Assembly (NCBI RefSeq): GCF_002846575.1
Contig: NZ_PJND01000010.1
Location: forward strand, 186,001 to 250,000
Length of the DNA: 64,000 nucleotides
Direction: 5' to 3'
From: Flavobacterium lindanitolerans
GTDB taxonomy: Bacteria > Bacteroidota > Bacteroidia > Flavobacteriales > Flavobacteriaceae
The position numbers were made by a program, and so were the translations under genes. Shown here in pieces: positions 35,688 to 44,700 of the stretch. The notes beneath the pieces were generated by a model, which saw only the letters and a program-made list of their open reading frames with translations, made no database searches and was not told the DNA's origin. How positions within the stretch are numbered: position 1 is the first letter of the stretch; every line of letters starts with the position of its first letter.

Positions 35688-36098
35688 ATGAAAACAATAA
35701 AAACATTTTTTTCCATCTTATTAATTGCCATTACTGTTTCCTGTAGCAGTGACGATGGCGACGGCAACCCAATACCTACACCCACACCGGTTAAAACTGC
35801 AAAATTTGAAATAACGGGCAACTTTACCGGTCATATATTTGTAGTTTATAACAACAATGTCACCGGAAACACGACTGAAACAGTCACTTCATTGCCATGG
35901 AGCAAAACAATTGAATATCCTGATAACGTCATGGGTATTGGCATTAGCGGTAATGCCGTAATGCAAAATCCCGGTGTTGCAGGTCAAACGGCCAGCTTAA
36001 AAATCTATTATGACAACAACGTTGTGAGGCAAAGCAATAAAATTGCGGACGTTAATGGTACATTTAGTTTTGAAAGCCTGGCTTTTGTTTTTCCTTAA
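35688..36098 (+). CDS. Small lipoprotein of unknown function
   Basis: A 136-residue lipoprotein: MKTIKTFFSILLIAITVSC gives a signal peptide with lipid-modified Cys19, followed by SSDDGDGNPIPTPTPVK, a flexible acidic/Pro linker. The rest (about 38-136) is a single beta-rich domain: FEITGNFTGHIFVVYNNNVT, KTIEYPDNVMGIGISGNAV. The SDDGD stretch after the Cys fits the acidic surface-export signal of Bacteroidota lipoproteins. It probably shares a transcript with the upstream outer-membrane gene. Confidence 0.7.
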   Translation: MKTIKTFFSILLIAITVSCSSDDGDGNPIPTPTPVKTAKFEITGNFTGHIFVVYNNNVTGNTTETVTSLPWSKTIEYPDNVMGIGISGNAVMQNPGVAGQTASLKIYYDNNVVRQSNKIADVNGTFSFESLAFVFP

Positions 36099-36215
36099 CA
36101 CCTTAATTATTAGGACGTTTACAAAAAAACATCCTGTTTAAGGAAGAGAAATGGCTGATAATTAAGTAAAAGAAAATATATTTAGAAAAAATAAATTCAG
36201 TTAAGCCAAATAATC

Positions 36216-37394
36216 ATGAAGCAATTGTTTAAGTATGTTTTTCTTTTCACTTTAAAAATTTCAGCACAAACCAATACAGAAACTTATCAGTTTTCAAAAG
36301 ATATTGCAGTCAAAATCGAAAAAGACACACTGGCATGGAAATATCAAATGGGAGCAACAGATTATTCCATAAACGGATATTATAAACAGGCTTTAGAAAC
36401 CTGGGATAAGAACGGAAGACCTGCACGAAAAATCAGCAAAGAAGATAGTTTGTACTTCACTTCTTTCAGGCAAAAGAATGCAAAGGACTATATCATAAAT
36501 CGCTCAAAAGACGAGAAAATCATCATCATCAATGAAGCACACCATAACAACAGGCACCGTATTTTTACGACTTCGCTTTTACAAGGTTTGTATGATAATG
36601 GTTATCGCTTCTTTGGTTTGGAGGCACTCGCTGATACGGAAATAAATGACCGGAAATTTCCTGTCATGGAAAGTGGTTTTTATGTAAAAGAACCACAGAT
36701 GGCAAATATGTTAAGCGAAGCATTAAAAATTGGTTTTGTTTTATTTGAGTATGAAGCATCTGATGGAAAAAATGGTAAAGAAAGAGAAATTGAACAGGCT
36801 GCTAATATTGCCCGATTAGTCAAAGAAAATCCAAATTCAAAATTTTTAATCCATTGTGGCTTCGACCATGTAATAGAAGGAATTCCACCAAGCAAAAGTT
36901 GGGAAAGAGCTATGGCTGGCCGATTAAAAGACGAAACAAATATTGATCCTTTTACGATTGATCAGGTGTATTATACGGAAAAAGGTGATATTAAATTCAC
37001 CAGTCCTTATGTCTTGATGGCGAATCCTAAAAAATCGGTAATCCTGATCAATGGAGCCGGAAAATTATTTAATGGCGGAGAAACAAACGATCAGACCGAT
37101 TGCAGGATAATTCATCCTATTACGGAATACGAAAACGAAAGGCCTGATTGGTTATTATTAGATGGGAAACGAAAAACATATACGGTTCCAAAGTCTAAAA
37201 TTACCGAATATCCTGTTTTGGTTCTTGCCTACCGAAAAAATGAATACGAAAAAAATGGAGTCCCTGCAGACATTATTGAAATCCTAAATAAGGAAACAAA
37301 GACAAATCTTATTTTAGACAAAGGCATTTATAAAATAATTATTAAGGATAAAAATTATAAGATTATCCAGGAATTTGATGCAAAAATAAAATAA
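36216..37394 (+). CDS. Exported protein with an EreA/ChaN-like domain
   Basis: A 392-residue protein with a short hydrophobic N-terminus (LFKYVFLFTLKISAQ). Residues about 100-240 contain KIIIINEAHHNNRHRIFTTS, then FFGLEALAD and NPNSKFLIHCGFDHVIEG. This arrangement (Glu-Ala-His-His near a strand end, GLE, and a late His) recalls the erythromycin-esterase/ChaN-like fold. No antibiotic-related role is implied, since that fold is wide. The C-terminal 120 residues (KRKTYTVPKSKITEYPVLVL) form a separate unknown domain. Its substrate is unknown. Confidence 0.55.
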   Translation: MKQLFKYVFLFTLKISAQTNTETYQFSKDIAVKIEKDTLAWKYQMGATDYSINGYYKQALETWDKNGRPARKISKEDSLYFTSFRQKNAKDYIINRSKDEKIIIINEAHHNNRHRIFTTSLLQGLYDNGYRFFGLEALADTEINDRKFPVMESGFYVKEPQMANMLSEALKIGFVLFEYEASDGKNGKEREIEQAANIARLVKENPNSKFLIHCGFDHVIEGIPPSKSWERAMAGRLKDETNIDPFTIDQVYYTEKGDIKFTSPYVLMANPKKSVILINGAGKLFNGGETNDQTDCRIIHPITEYENERPDWLLLDGKRKTYTVPKSKITEYPVLVLAYRKNEYEKNGVPADIIEILNKETKTNLILDKGIYKIIIKDKNYKIIQEFDAKIK

Positions 37395-37447
37395 TCCATC
37401 ATCTTCAATTTTTAATATGCCTTTTTTGAACCTTTAATATAAAAAAA

Positions 37448-37948
37448 ATGAAAAGACACATTGGCATATTACTATTGCTGTTATCATCTGTATATGGTAA
37501 AGCCCAAACCAAATTACCCGAGTTTAATGACAAGCCGGCCTATTTCAATGCCGCCACAAATGAGCTGATTGAGTTGGAGAAATCACAATACAACACTATG
37601 GCAAAGGCCAAAGGATTATTTAGTGCGGAGGGCGGTTTTTATTTAAACGGAATCAAATCGTCTGTTACCATTAAAAACAAAAGCACTTTAAAATTCATTG
37701 TTAAAGTAAATCCCGGAACCGATCCGACTTCTGTTTTTGATTTAGTAAAATTTGAAATCCGAAAAGATAAAAGGGTTTTGATTACCACGAAAGCAAAAGC
37801 AACCAGCACATCAACTTCATTCGACAAGATTAATTATACGATTGAAAAAGTAAAAGACGGCTATTATTACTTAGTCGTTAAAAATCTCGCTTCAGGAGAG
37901 TACTTTTTTGGATCCGGTGACTTCATGTTTGCTTTTAGTTTGGAATAA
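37448..37948 (+). CDS. Secreted protein of unknown function
   Basis: A 166-residue protein with signal peptide ending near GKA (MKRHIGILLLLLSSVYGKAQ). The mature part reads as a beta-sandwich: NGIKSSVTIKNKSTLKFIVK, VFDLVKFEIRKDKRVLITTK, DGYYYLVVKNLASGEYFFGS. It has no Cys and no catalytic motif that I recognise. It lies 53 nt after the preceding gene and converges on radC across a perfect 28-bp palindrome. Confidence 0.7.
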   Translation: MKRHIGILLLLLSSVYGKAQTKLPEFNDKPAYFNAATNELIELEKSQYNTMAKAKGLFSAEGGFYLNGIKSSVTIKNKSTLKFIVKVNPGTDPTSVFDLVKFEIRKDKRVLITTKAKATSTSTSFDKINYTIEKVKDGYYYLVVKNLASGEYFFGSGDFMFAFSLE

Positions 37949-37960
37949 GAACCTGATCTG

Positions 37961-37988
37961 GTGCAACATCCTTGCAAGGATGTTGCAC
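37961..37988. terminator. 28-bp perfect palindrome between convergent genes
   Basis: The sequence from 37961 to 37988 (GTGCAACATCCTTG and its exact complement) is fully self-complementary with no spacer. It lies between the stop codon at 37948 and the radC stop at 37998. RNA from either strand would form a stable hairpin, so it may end both transcripts, but there is no T-run on either side. Confidence 0.55.
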
Positions 37989-37997
37989 TTCTCAAAT

Positions 37998-38705
37998 CTA
38001 TAAAATACCATTATCTGCAAAGCTGTAATAATCATTTTCGGTAATTATCACATGATCAAAAACCCGTATGTCGAGGCTTTCTCCTGCTGCTTTTAATTTT
38101 TTAGTTATTATTCTGTCAGATTCACTTGGATATAATACCCCTGAAGGATGGTTGTGTGCCAGAATTATTGCTGTTGCATTATGCTCAATTGCTATTTTAA
38201 AAACAAGGCGGGCATCCACTACGGTTCCTGTCATTCCACCTTTACTCAATCTCCATTTGTGAGCAATTCTATTGGAGTTACTAAGAAATAGGATCCAGAA
38301 TTCTTCATGTGCAAGTTCACCTATTACAGGTTGCATCGTTTCAAAAACCACCCTGCTTGTAGCAATTCTCCTCGATGGCACGGCTTCTTCAGAGCGCCTT
38401 CTTCGGCCCAATTCAACAGCCGCAAGAATTGTAATCGCCTTTGCCTCTCCAATGCCGTGATAAGTGAGGAGCTTTTCAATAGATAGCTTTCCTATCCCAT
38501 TTAGACTTTTAGCATCTGCCAAAATTCGCTTGCTCAAGTCTACAGCACTTTCGGTATGATTTCCGGTACGTATCAGGATAGCTATAAGCTCTGCATTGCT
38601 TAGTGCTTCCTGCCCTTTATGCATTAGTTTCTCTCTTGGTTTGTCATCTTTTGCCCAATCCTTGATTGGAAATGTTTTTGTTTTTTTCGCTTCTTTTCCC
38701 TGCAT
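37998..38705 (-). CDS. radC: RadC family JAB/MPN-domain protein
   Basis: A 235-residue protein. The N-terminal helix-hairpin-helix region has KLMHKGQEALSNAELIAILI and LTYHGIGEAKAITILAAVEL. The C-terminal JAB metalloprotease-like domain has the conserved ligand set in IILAHNHPSGVLYPSESDRI (HxH, Ser and Asp), with an upstream Glu in AHEEFWILFLS. RadC was first tied to DNA repair, but its activity is unproved. It is single and convergent with the previous gene. Confidence 0.92.
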   Translation of the reverse strand: MQGKEAKKTKTFPIKDWAKDDKPREKLMHKGQEALSNAELIAILIRTGNHTESAVDLSKRILADAKSLNGIGKLSIEKLLTYHGIGEAKAITILAAVELGRRRRSEEAVPSRRIATSRVVFETMQPVIGELAHEEFWILFLSNSNRIAHKWRLSKGGMTGTVVDARLVFKIAIEHNATAIILAHNHPSGVLYPSESDRIITKKLKAAGESLDIRVFDHVIITENDYYSFADNGIL

Positions 38706-38830
38706 GGCGTTGAAATTAAATCTAATAAGTGAATATACGAATATATACTATAAAAAAATACCCCTATTAAATTTAACCGAAATTATAAGATATATCATAC
38801 ATCTGCCGTTATAGTTAAAAAATAACTGCC

Positions 38831-39406
38831 ATGAAATATTTCATCTCTTTTACCTGTTTTCTTTTCATTACCGCTATTATAGAAAAAAGTTTTCCGGAGA
38901 AACTTTCGGATGCGGCAATTACGCTGACTAAAGACAAGGTCGTCTATGACCCAGGCTATTTTTCCATCAGCTATCCTAACGGCGATGTACCGAAAGGAAA
39001 AGGCGTTTGTACAGACGTTGTTATCAGGGCATACAGAAAACTGGGGATTGACCTGCAGAAAGAAGTACATGAAGACATGAAAAAAAACTTCTCAAAATAC
39101 CCTCAAAAATGGGGACTCAAAAAAACAGATCCCAATATTGACCATAGAAGAGTACCTAATCTTCAGGTTTTCTTCACACGATTCGGTAAAAGTTTAGAAG
39201 TAACCGATAAAGCTTCAGATTATAAGACAGGCGATTTGGTAACCTGGATGATCAATGATAAAATGCCCCATATTGGAATTGTGACCAATCGAAAATCAGC
39301 TGATGGGAAACGGAACCTGATTGTGCATAATGTTGGTGCCGGCCAGGTTTTGGAAGATTGCCTTTTCCAATATAAAATAACAGGACACTACCAATTTAAA
39401 AAGTAA
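38831..39406 (+). CDS. DUF1287 family exported protein
   Basis: A 191-residue protein with an N-terminal hydrophobic segment (YFISFTCFLFITAIIE). The core matches DUF1287: VYDPGYFSISYPNGDVPKGK, then GVCTDVVIRAYRKLGIDLQK, VHEDMKKNFSKYPQKWGLKK, and MPHIGIVTNRKSADGKRNLI with VHNVG. The Cys in GVCTDVV, the His in PHIGIV and the His in VHNVG are placed as in NlpC/P60-type cysteine peptidases, so a cell-wall amidase is possible but unproved. It is alone on the plus strand. Confidence 0.85.
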   Translation: MKYFISFTCFLFITAIIEKSFPEKLSDAAITLTKDKVVYDPGYFSISYPNGDVPKGKGVCTDVVIRAYRKLGIDLQKEVHEDMKKNFSKYPQKWGLKKTDPNIDHRRVPNLQVFFTRFGKSLEVTDKASDYKTGDLVTWMINDKMPHIGIVTNRKSADGKRNLIVHNVGAGQVLEDCLFQYKITGHYQFKK

Positions 39407-39458
39407 GCGGACCTGCTTTCTGAAAGGAATAACAGTTCCGCTAATCATCATAGTTTAT

Positions 39459-40817
39459 TTATAGAAGCGTTTTTACCTCATCAAAATTAAGTCCTCCATA
39501 ATTTCCGGAACTCATTAGCAATAATGCAATTTTCTCCGTATCAAATTTAAGGTGGAAAAGGTATTCTTTAAATGCAGCCGGATTGGTGTAAATAATCAGG
39601 TCTTCGCGATTGAATGATTTTGCAATCTGATCATAGGTTACTTCTTCCAGTTGTTTGATTTTGACGGCATCCGGCGAATAGAAAACCACCGCTACATCTG
39701 CAGCATCAAGGGCTCCTTCATATTCTTTCAGGAATTCAGCATTCAGGCTACTGTAGGTATGCAATTCCAGACAGGCAATCAGTTTTCTGTCCGGATATTG
39801 TTCTTTCACCGCTTTTGTAGTGGCAGCCACTTTGCTCGGCGAATGTGCAAAATCTTTATAGGCTACATTGTTTTTATTTTCCGCAATTTTCTCCAAACGT
39901 TTTGAAGCTCCTTTAAAACTGGAAATCGCCTCATAAAAATCGGCTTCGTCAACGCCCATATTCTGACATATCCATTTGGCACCGGCCAGATTATTCAGGT
40001 TGTGGGCTCCAAAAATCTCAATTGGCATATTTCCTTCCGGAGTTTCAAGCAATGTTATTCCATTCTCAACTGTATAATTTGGCGTTGTGTATGGAATTTT
40101 GCGGATAGGATTCGTAGCTGCTTCCGCTACCCTTTTTACTTCTGCATCATCTTCGTTATAGACAAGAATCCCTCCGTTGGTTATTTTTTGAATGAAAATC
40201 TCAAACTGTTCCACATAATTTTCATAGGTTGGAAAAACATTAATATGGTCCCAGGCAATTCCTGAAATCAAAGCAATATTGGGCTGATAGAGATGAAATT
40301 TTGGTCTTCTGTCCATTGGAGATGATAAATATTCATCTCCTTCAAGAACAATAAAATCATTTTCTTCTGTTAGATGCACCATCGTATCAAAACCTTCTAA
40401 TTGCGCTCCAACCATATAGTCTACATTGATGCCATGGTAATGCATAACATGCAAAATCATGGAAGTAATGGTAGTTTTTCCATGCGAACCGCCAATTACT
40501 ACTCTTGTCTTATTTTTTGACTGCTCGTATAAAAACTCTGGATATGAAAAAATCTTTAATCCTAATTCCTGTGCTTTTAAAAGTTCCGGATTATCAGCTT
40601 TGGCATGCATGCCCAAAATAACCGAATCAATATCTGAAGTGATTTTTTCAGGAAACCAGCCCAACTCTTCAGGCAGCAGTCCTCTTTTTTCCAAACGTGT
40701 TTTGGAAGGCTCAAAAACAGCATCATCACTACCGGTCACCTGGTATCCTTTTTCATGTAATGCAATGGCAAGATTGTGCATTGCGCTGCCTCCAATGGCT
40801 ATAAAATGTGTTCTCAT
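39459..40817 (-). CDS. mpl: UDP-N-acetylmuramate:L-alanyl-gamma-D-glutamyl-meso-diaminopimelate ligase
   Basis: A 452-residue Mur-ligase relative. The N-terminal Rossmann domain starts MRTHFIAIGGSAMHNLAIAL; the ATP-binding loop is VVIGGSHGKTTITSM (residues 107-120); the carbamoyl-Lys region and C-terminal domain include AHSPSKVAATTKAVKEQYPD. The lengths and the GGSAMHNLA start separate Mpl from MurC. It attaches recycled murein tripeptide to UDP-MurNAc in the cytoplasm. The 28-nt spacing places it in an operon after the TPR gene. Confidence 0.92.
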   Translation of the reverse strand: MRTHFIAIGGSAMHNLAIALHEKGYQVTGSDDAVFEPSKTRLEKRGLLPEELGWFPEKITSDIDSVILGMHAKADNPELLKAQELGLKIFSYPEFLYEQSKNKTRVVIGGSHGKTTITSMILHVMHYHGINVDYMVGAQLEGFDTMVHLTEENDFIVLEGDEYLSSPMDRRPKFHLYQPNIALISGIAWDHINVFPTYENYVEQFEIFIQKITNGGILVYNEDDAEVKRVAEAATNPIRKIPYTTPNYTVENGITLLETPEGNMPIEIFGAHNLNNLAGAKWICQNMGVDEADFYEAISSFKGASKRLEKIAENKNNVAYKDFAHSPSKVAATTKAVKEQYPDRKLIACLELHTYSSLNAEFLKEYEGALDAADVAVVFYSPDAVKIKQLEEVTYDQIAKSFNREDLIIYTNPAAFKEYLFHLKFDTEKIALLLMSSGNYGGLNFDEVKTLL

Positions 40818-40845
40818 CTATTCAAATATATGGATAGGATATTAA

Positions 40846-41544
40846 TTATGTTTTGCTTATTTCAGCATATTCTTCTAAAACAGCCTTGGCTTTTTCCGGC
40901 TGCTTCATTTTATTTTTATACAAATCGGCTAATTTCTTGTAGGTTGTTTTTGATTTGCCAATTTCAATTGCCTTTTTATAGTTTTTTTCTGCTTCTTTAT
41001 ATCTCTTAAAATATTCAGCAATATGTCCTTTTGAGAGATAACCATCAACAGCAGACAGTGTCATTAGTTCGTCAGCATACTTTTGCGCCTTTCTTTCACT
41101 GCCTCCAATAATAGCAGGAAGTTGCAGGTACAATTCCACCAATGCCCATCTTGATTCAATATGCTTCGGATTTAGCTCAATAGCTTTTTTAAAAGAATCT
41201 TCCACATCGCCAATCATCCCAAGAGCCTTAAATTTATTGCTCTCTTTAGCTTTCATTCCAAGAGCGCCTCCATATTTATAATAATAATTAGCTTCAGAAG
41301 GTTTTAATTCTTTTAGCTTTTCATAATATACTAAAGACTCCTCCCATTTTTTGGCATGTGCTTCGATATCACCCAGATATTCAATGACACTGACATCTTT
41401 AGGGTTCTTTTTATAAAGAGCTGTAAATATTTCTTTGGCCTTTTCATAATTCCCTTTATCAAAAAACTGCGCTCCTTTCGCAAATTCTGATTGCGAAAAG
41501 ACTGCTAACGGAAATAAGAATAAGATTAAAAAGAAATGTTTCAA
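40846..41544 (-). CDS. Exported TPR-repeat protein
   Basis: A 232-residue protein with signal peptide (KHFFLILFLFPLAVFSQ) and about five tetratricopeptide repeats, for example AKGAQFFDKGNYEKAKEIFT, KKWEESLVYYEKLKELKPSE, FKKAIELNPKHIESRWALVE and KEAEKNYKKAIEIGKSK. It is periplasmic and probably a scaffold. The start is a TTG at 41544; no ATG lies upstream in frame. It is followed by mpl, possibly pointing to a cell-envelope function. Confidence 0.8.
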   Translation of the reverse strand: MKHFFLILFLFPLAVFSQSEFAKGAQFFDKGNYEKAKEIFTALYKKNPKDVSVIEYLGDIEAHAKKWEESLVYYEKLKELKPSEANYYYKYGGALGMKAKESNKFKALGMIGDVEDSFKKAIELNPKHIESRWALVELYLQLPAIIGGSERKAQKYADELMTLSAVDGYLSKGHIAEYFKRYKEAEKNYKKAIEIGKSKTTYKKLADLYKNKMKQPEKAKAVLEEYAEISKT

Positions 41545-41728
41545 CAGACTTGATTTAGTGTTCCAAAAATAGGAAAATGATTTGGAATAGCGGGATGGAT
41601 TTTATGTGTTTTGGAGAATAAATAAAAGTAGTATATTGGTGACAAATACGGCTCCAATTTTATTTTTTTGGAGGCTTCCAACCTTTTTATAAAAACTATA
41701 CTCCCTTAATTATATAAAAACCTTCTTT

Positions 41729-44700
41729 ATGAAAAAAATTATTGGATTATTAGCACTATTCTTTTCTCTATCAATCGCAGCCCAAAGTTTTGATAAAAAC
41801 TGGAATAAAGTATACGAGTACGAATACGACGGAAAAATAAAATCCGCATCAGAGGAATTGAACAAAATTTACATCAAAGCCCGAAAGAAAAATGATCAGG
41901 CAGAAATAATCAGGACTTTTATCTATCAATCCAAGTTCATGATGACACTTGAAGAAGAGGCTCAATATAAAATCATCAAAAATCTTCAGAAAGAAATACA
42001 AGCAAAGGACATACCTACTAAATCAATCTTCAACTATATCTATGGACAATTATTAAGGGATTATTTATATGCTAAAAACTATTATTTAAAAAACAGGACA
42101 GGCAGTGACAGCATAGTTGACCCTGATTTTAGAACATGGGCTATTAACGATTTCAAAAAGGAAATTGATATGGCTTATGAAAAAAGCATTGAAAACGATG
42201 CTATTTTACTAAAGACTCCTTTAAATGATTACAAAGAAATTTTCACCCTCACAGAACACGAAGCTGACTTAAACAAGTCCCTATATGACTTCCTTACAGA
42301 AAAATACCTGCAAAAATACTATTATTATGGCGGTTTGTCTGAAGAAGAAAATTCATTCTTAAAAAACAACATTCAAGACTTATATGGTGAAACCAGTGTC
42401 TTTCAAAAAATTAAAATTGAACCACTTATCAAGAGTTTTTTTTATAAAAAACTCTTCTTTTATCAAAAACTGGAAAGAAGTTATGCATTACAAAATAACT
42501 CATTAGCCCTTTCAAAAACAATCTTAAAAAGGGTTCAACATATATACAACACCCGAAATGATTCAAAAGAATATTTGGATCAGCTTGAAAAATTTACAAA
42601 GGAAAACAATCAACTTAGAGCCGCTTTTTTATATGAAATGGCGACTGTCTACAATAAAAATGCCTCAAAAGAAAAACATCCTGATTACAACCAGAAGGCA
42701 ATTACTATATGCGAGGAAATAATTTCTCAAAAGCAAGAACCCTACCTTTTAATGGCAAAAGAACTTAAACGGTCGATTTCTCAAAAATACTTAAACATTA
42801 CAACTGAAAAATACCTGATACCAAACCAAACAAACAAAGCATTGGTTAAATTCAAAAATGCAGATACTATTTATGGATCGTTATATAAAATCCCGAATGA
42901 ATGGGCATACAGATACGATGAAGACAGGGATTATGATAGTCGGAGAGAAGATAAGAACTATGCAGATCGCGATAGTCTTTTTATCGATTTTGCAAATAAA
43001 AACAAAGCTTATAAAACATTTGAAAGTATACTGCCAAAAAAAGATGATTATTTTCAATACACAACAGAAATAATTCTTCCGAAAATTGAGATTGGCTCCT
43101 ATCTTTTGATAATGAATATACAAAAAGACAGCATAACTGAAAACTCAGAGTACGCTTATACGATCTTAAATGCTTCTGAAATGCTTATGGCATATTCGTG
43201 GTCCGGAAAGCAGGAAAAGATTCAGGTATTACATAGAAAAACAGGTAAGCCAATTCAAGATGTAAGTATAAAAATTGACAGCATTTATTTGAAAAAAACG
43301 AATAAAATTGGAATAACAACAAATCAAGAAGACGATTTAAACGGAAGAGACATAAAGAAGATTCAGGCTATATTTAAAAACGATACACTTACTCAATATC
43401 ATGATTCATATTACTATTCGCGAGATGATCGTGAGAAAATAAAAATCAAATCCAAAGTAAGTCTATATACCGATAGGGCCATTTACAGACCTGGGCAAAA
43501 TATCTTTTTTAAGGGAATTTTGTTTGAAAGCAAAAATGAAAAAACATACACTGTTCCGGACAAATATGTAACTATCGTAGTAAAAAACAGGAACGATGAG
43601 GAAGTTTATAAATCCCGGTTAAAAACTAATGAATTTGGCTCAATCGCTGGGGAGTTTCAAATTCCAAAAAACATTTTGATTGGTAATGTATTGATTACTG
43701 CTTCTATAGACGAGCATTTCAATAATGAAATGTCTGAATTTCAAAGAAGCGAAATTTATATCAATGTAGAAGAATACAAACGTCCGAAATTCGAAATAAT
43801 TTTTGATCCTGTTAAAGAAAACTTTATTGTAAATCAAAAGGTAAAAATCAAGGGTAAAGCGACAGCTTTTGCAGGCTCAAATATTTCCGACGTAAAAGTT
43901 TCTTATACAATAAATAGGAGTACCTACTATTCCGAATGGTATTATGAAAGATTTCACCAGAATTATAACATTACACAAATAGCAAGTGGTGAAACGAAAA
44001 CAGATGATAATGGAAACTTTAAAATTGATTTCACTGCTATTCCAACTGAAAACTTTGACCCAAAAGGACTCCCTATTTTTAATTACAGGATATATGCATC
44101 TATTACAGACGTCAATGGAGAAACCAGAAGTAGTGAAACTGAAGTAAAAGTAGGTTACCATTCTTTAGTATTGGCCGTTACCACTCCTGAGGTCATAAAT
44201 GCTCAGGCAAAACAACCAATCCTTTTAAATAGTAAGAATCTCAACGAACAATTTATTCCGACAGATGGAGAAATTAAAATTTACAAATTAAAATCTCCAA
44301 ACAGGGTTTTAAAAAAACGCCCTTGGGCAATTCCTGAAATCCAAACTATTCCTGAGAATGAATTTGTGAAATTATTCCCAACTGATCCTTATAAAGACGC
44401 AGATTATGCTGAAAACTGGGAAAAAGACAAACTGGTTTACTCTAAAAAGATAAACACTGAAACGACAAAAAAAATAACCTTAGAAAATCTAAACCAATGG
44501 AAGTCGGGTAAGTATATATTATTTTTCAACGCAAAAGATGTTTCAGGAAAAGATATAGAAACTAAATCAAATTTCTATTTAATAAATAACGCTGATAAAG
44601 AAGTCGCAGACAAACAACTTTTCATTTCAGAAATAAAAAACAATAATCCTAAAAAAGACGGTTTTATCGACTTGCAGTTATCAACAGCTACATCATTATT

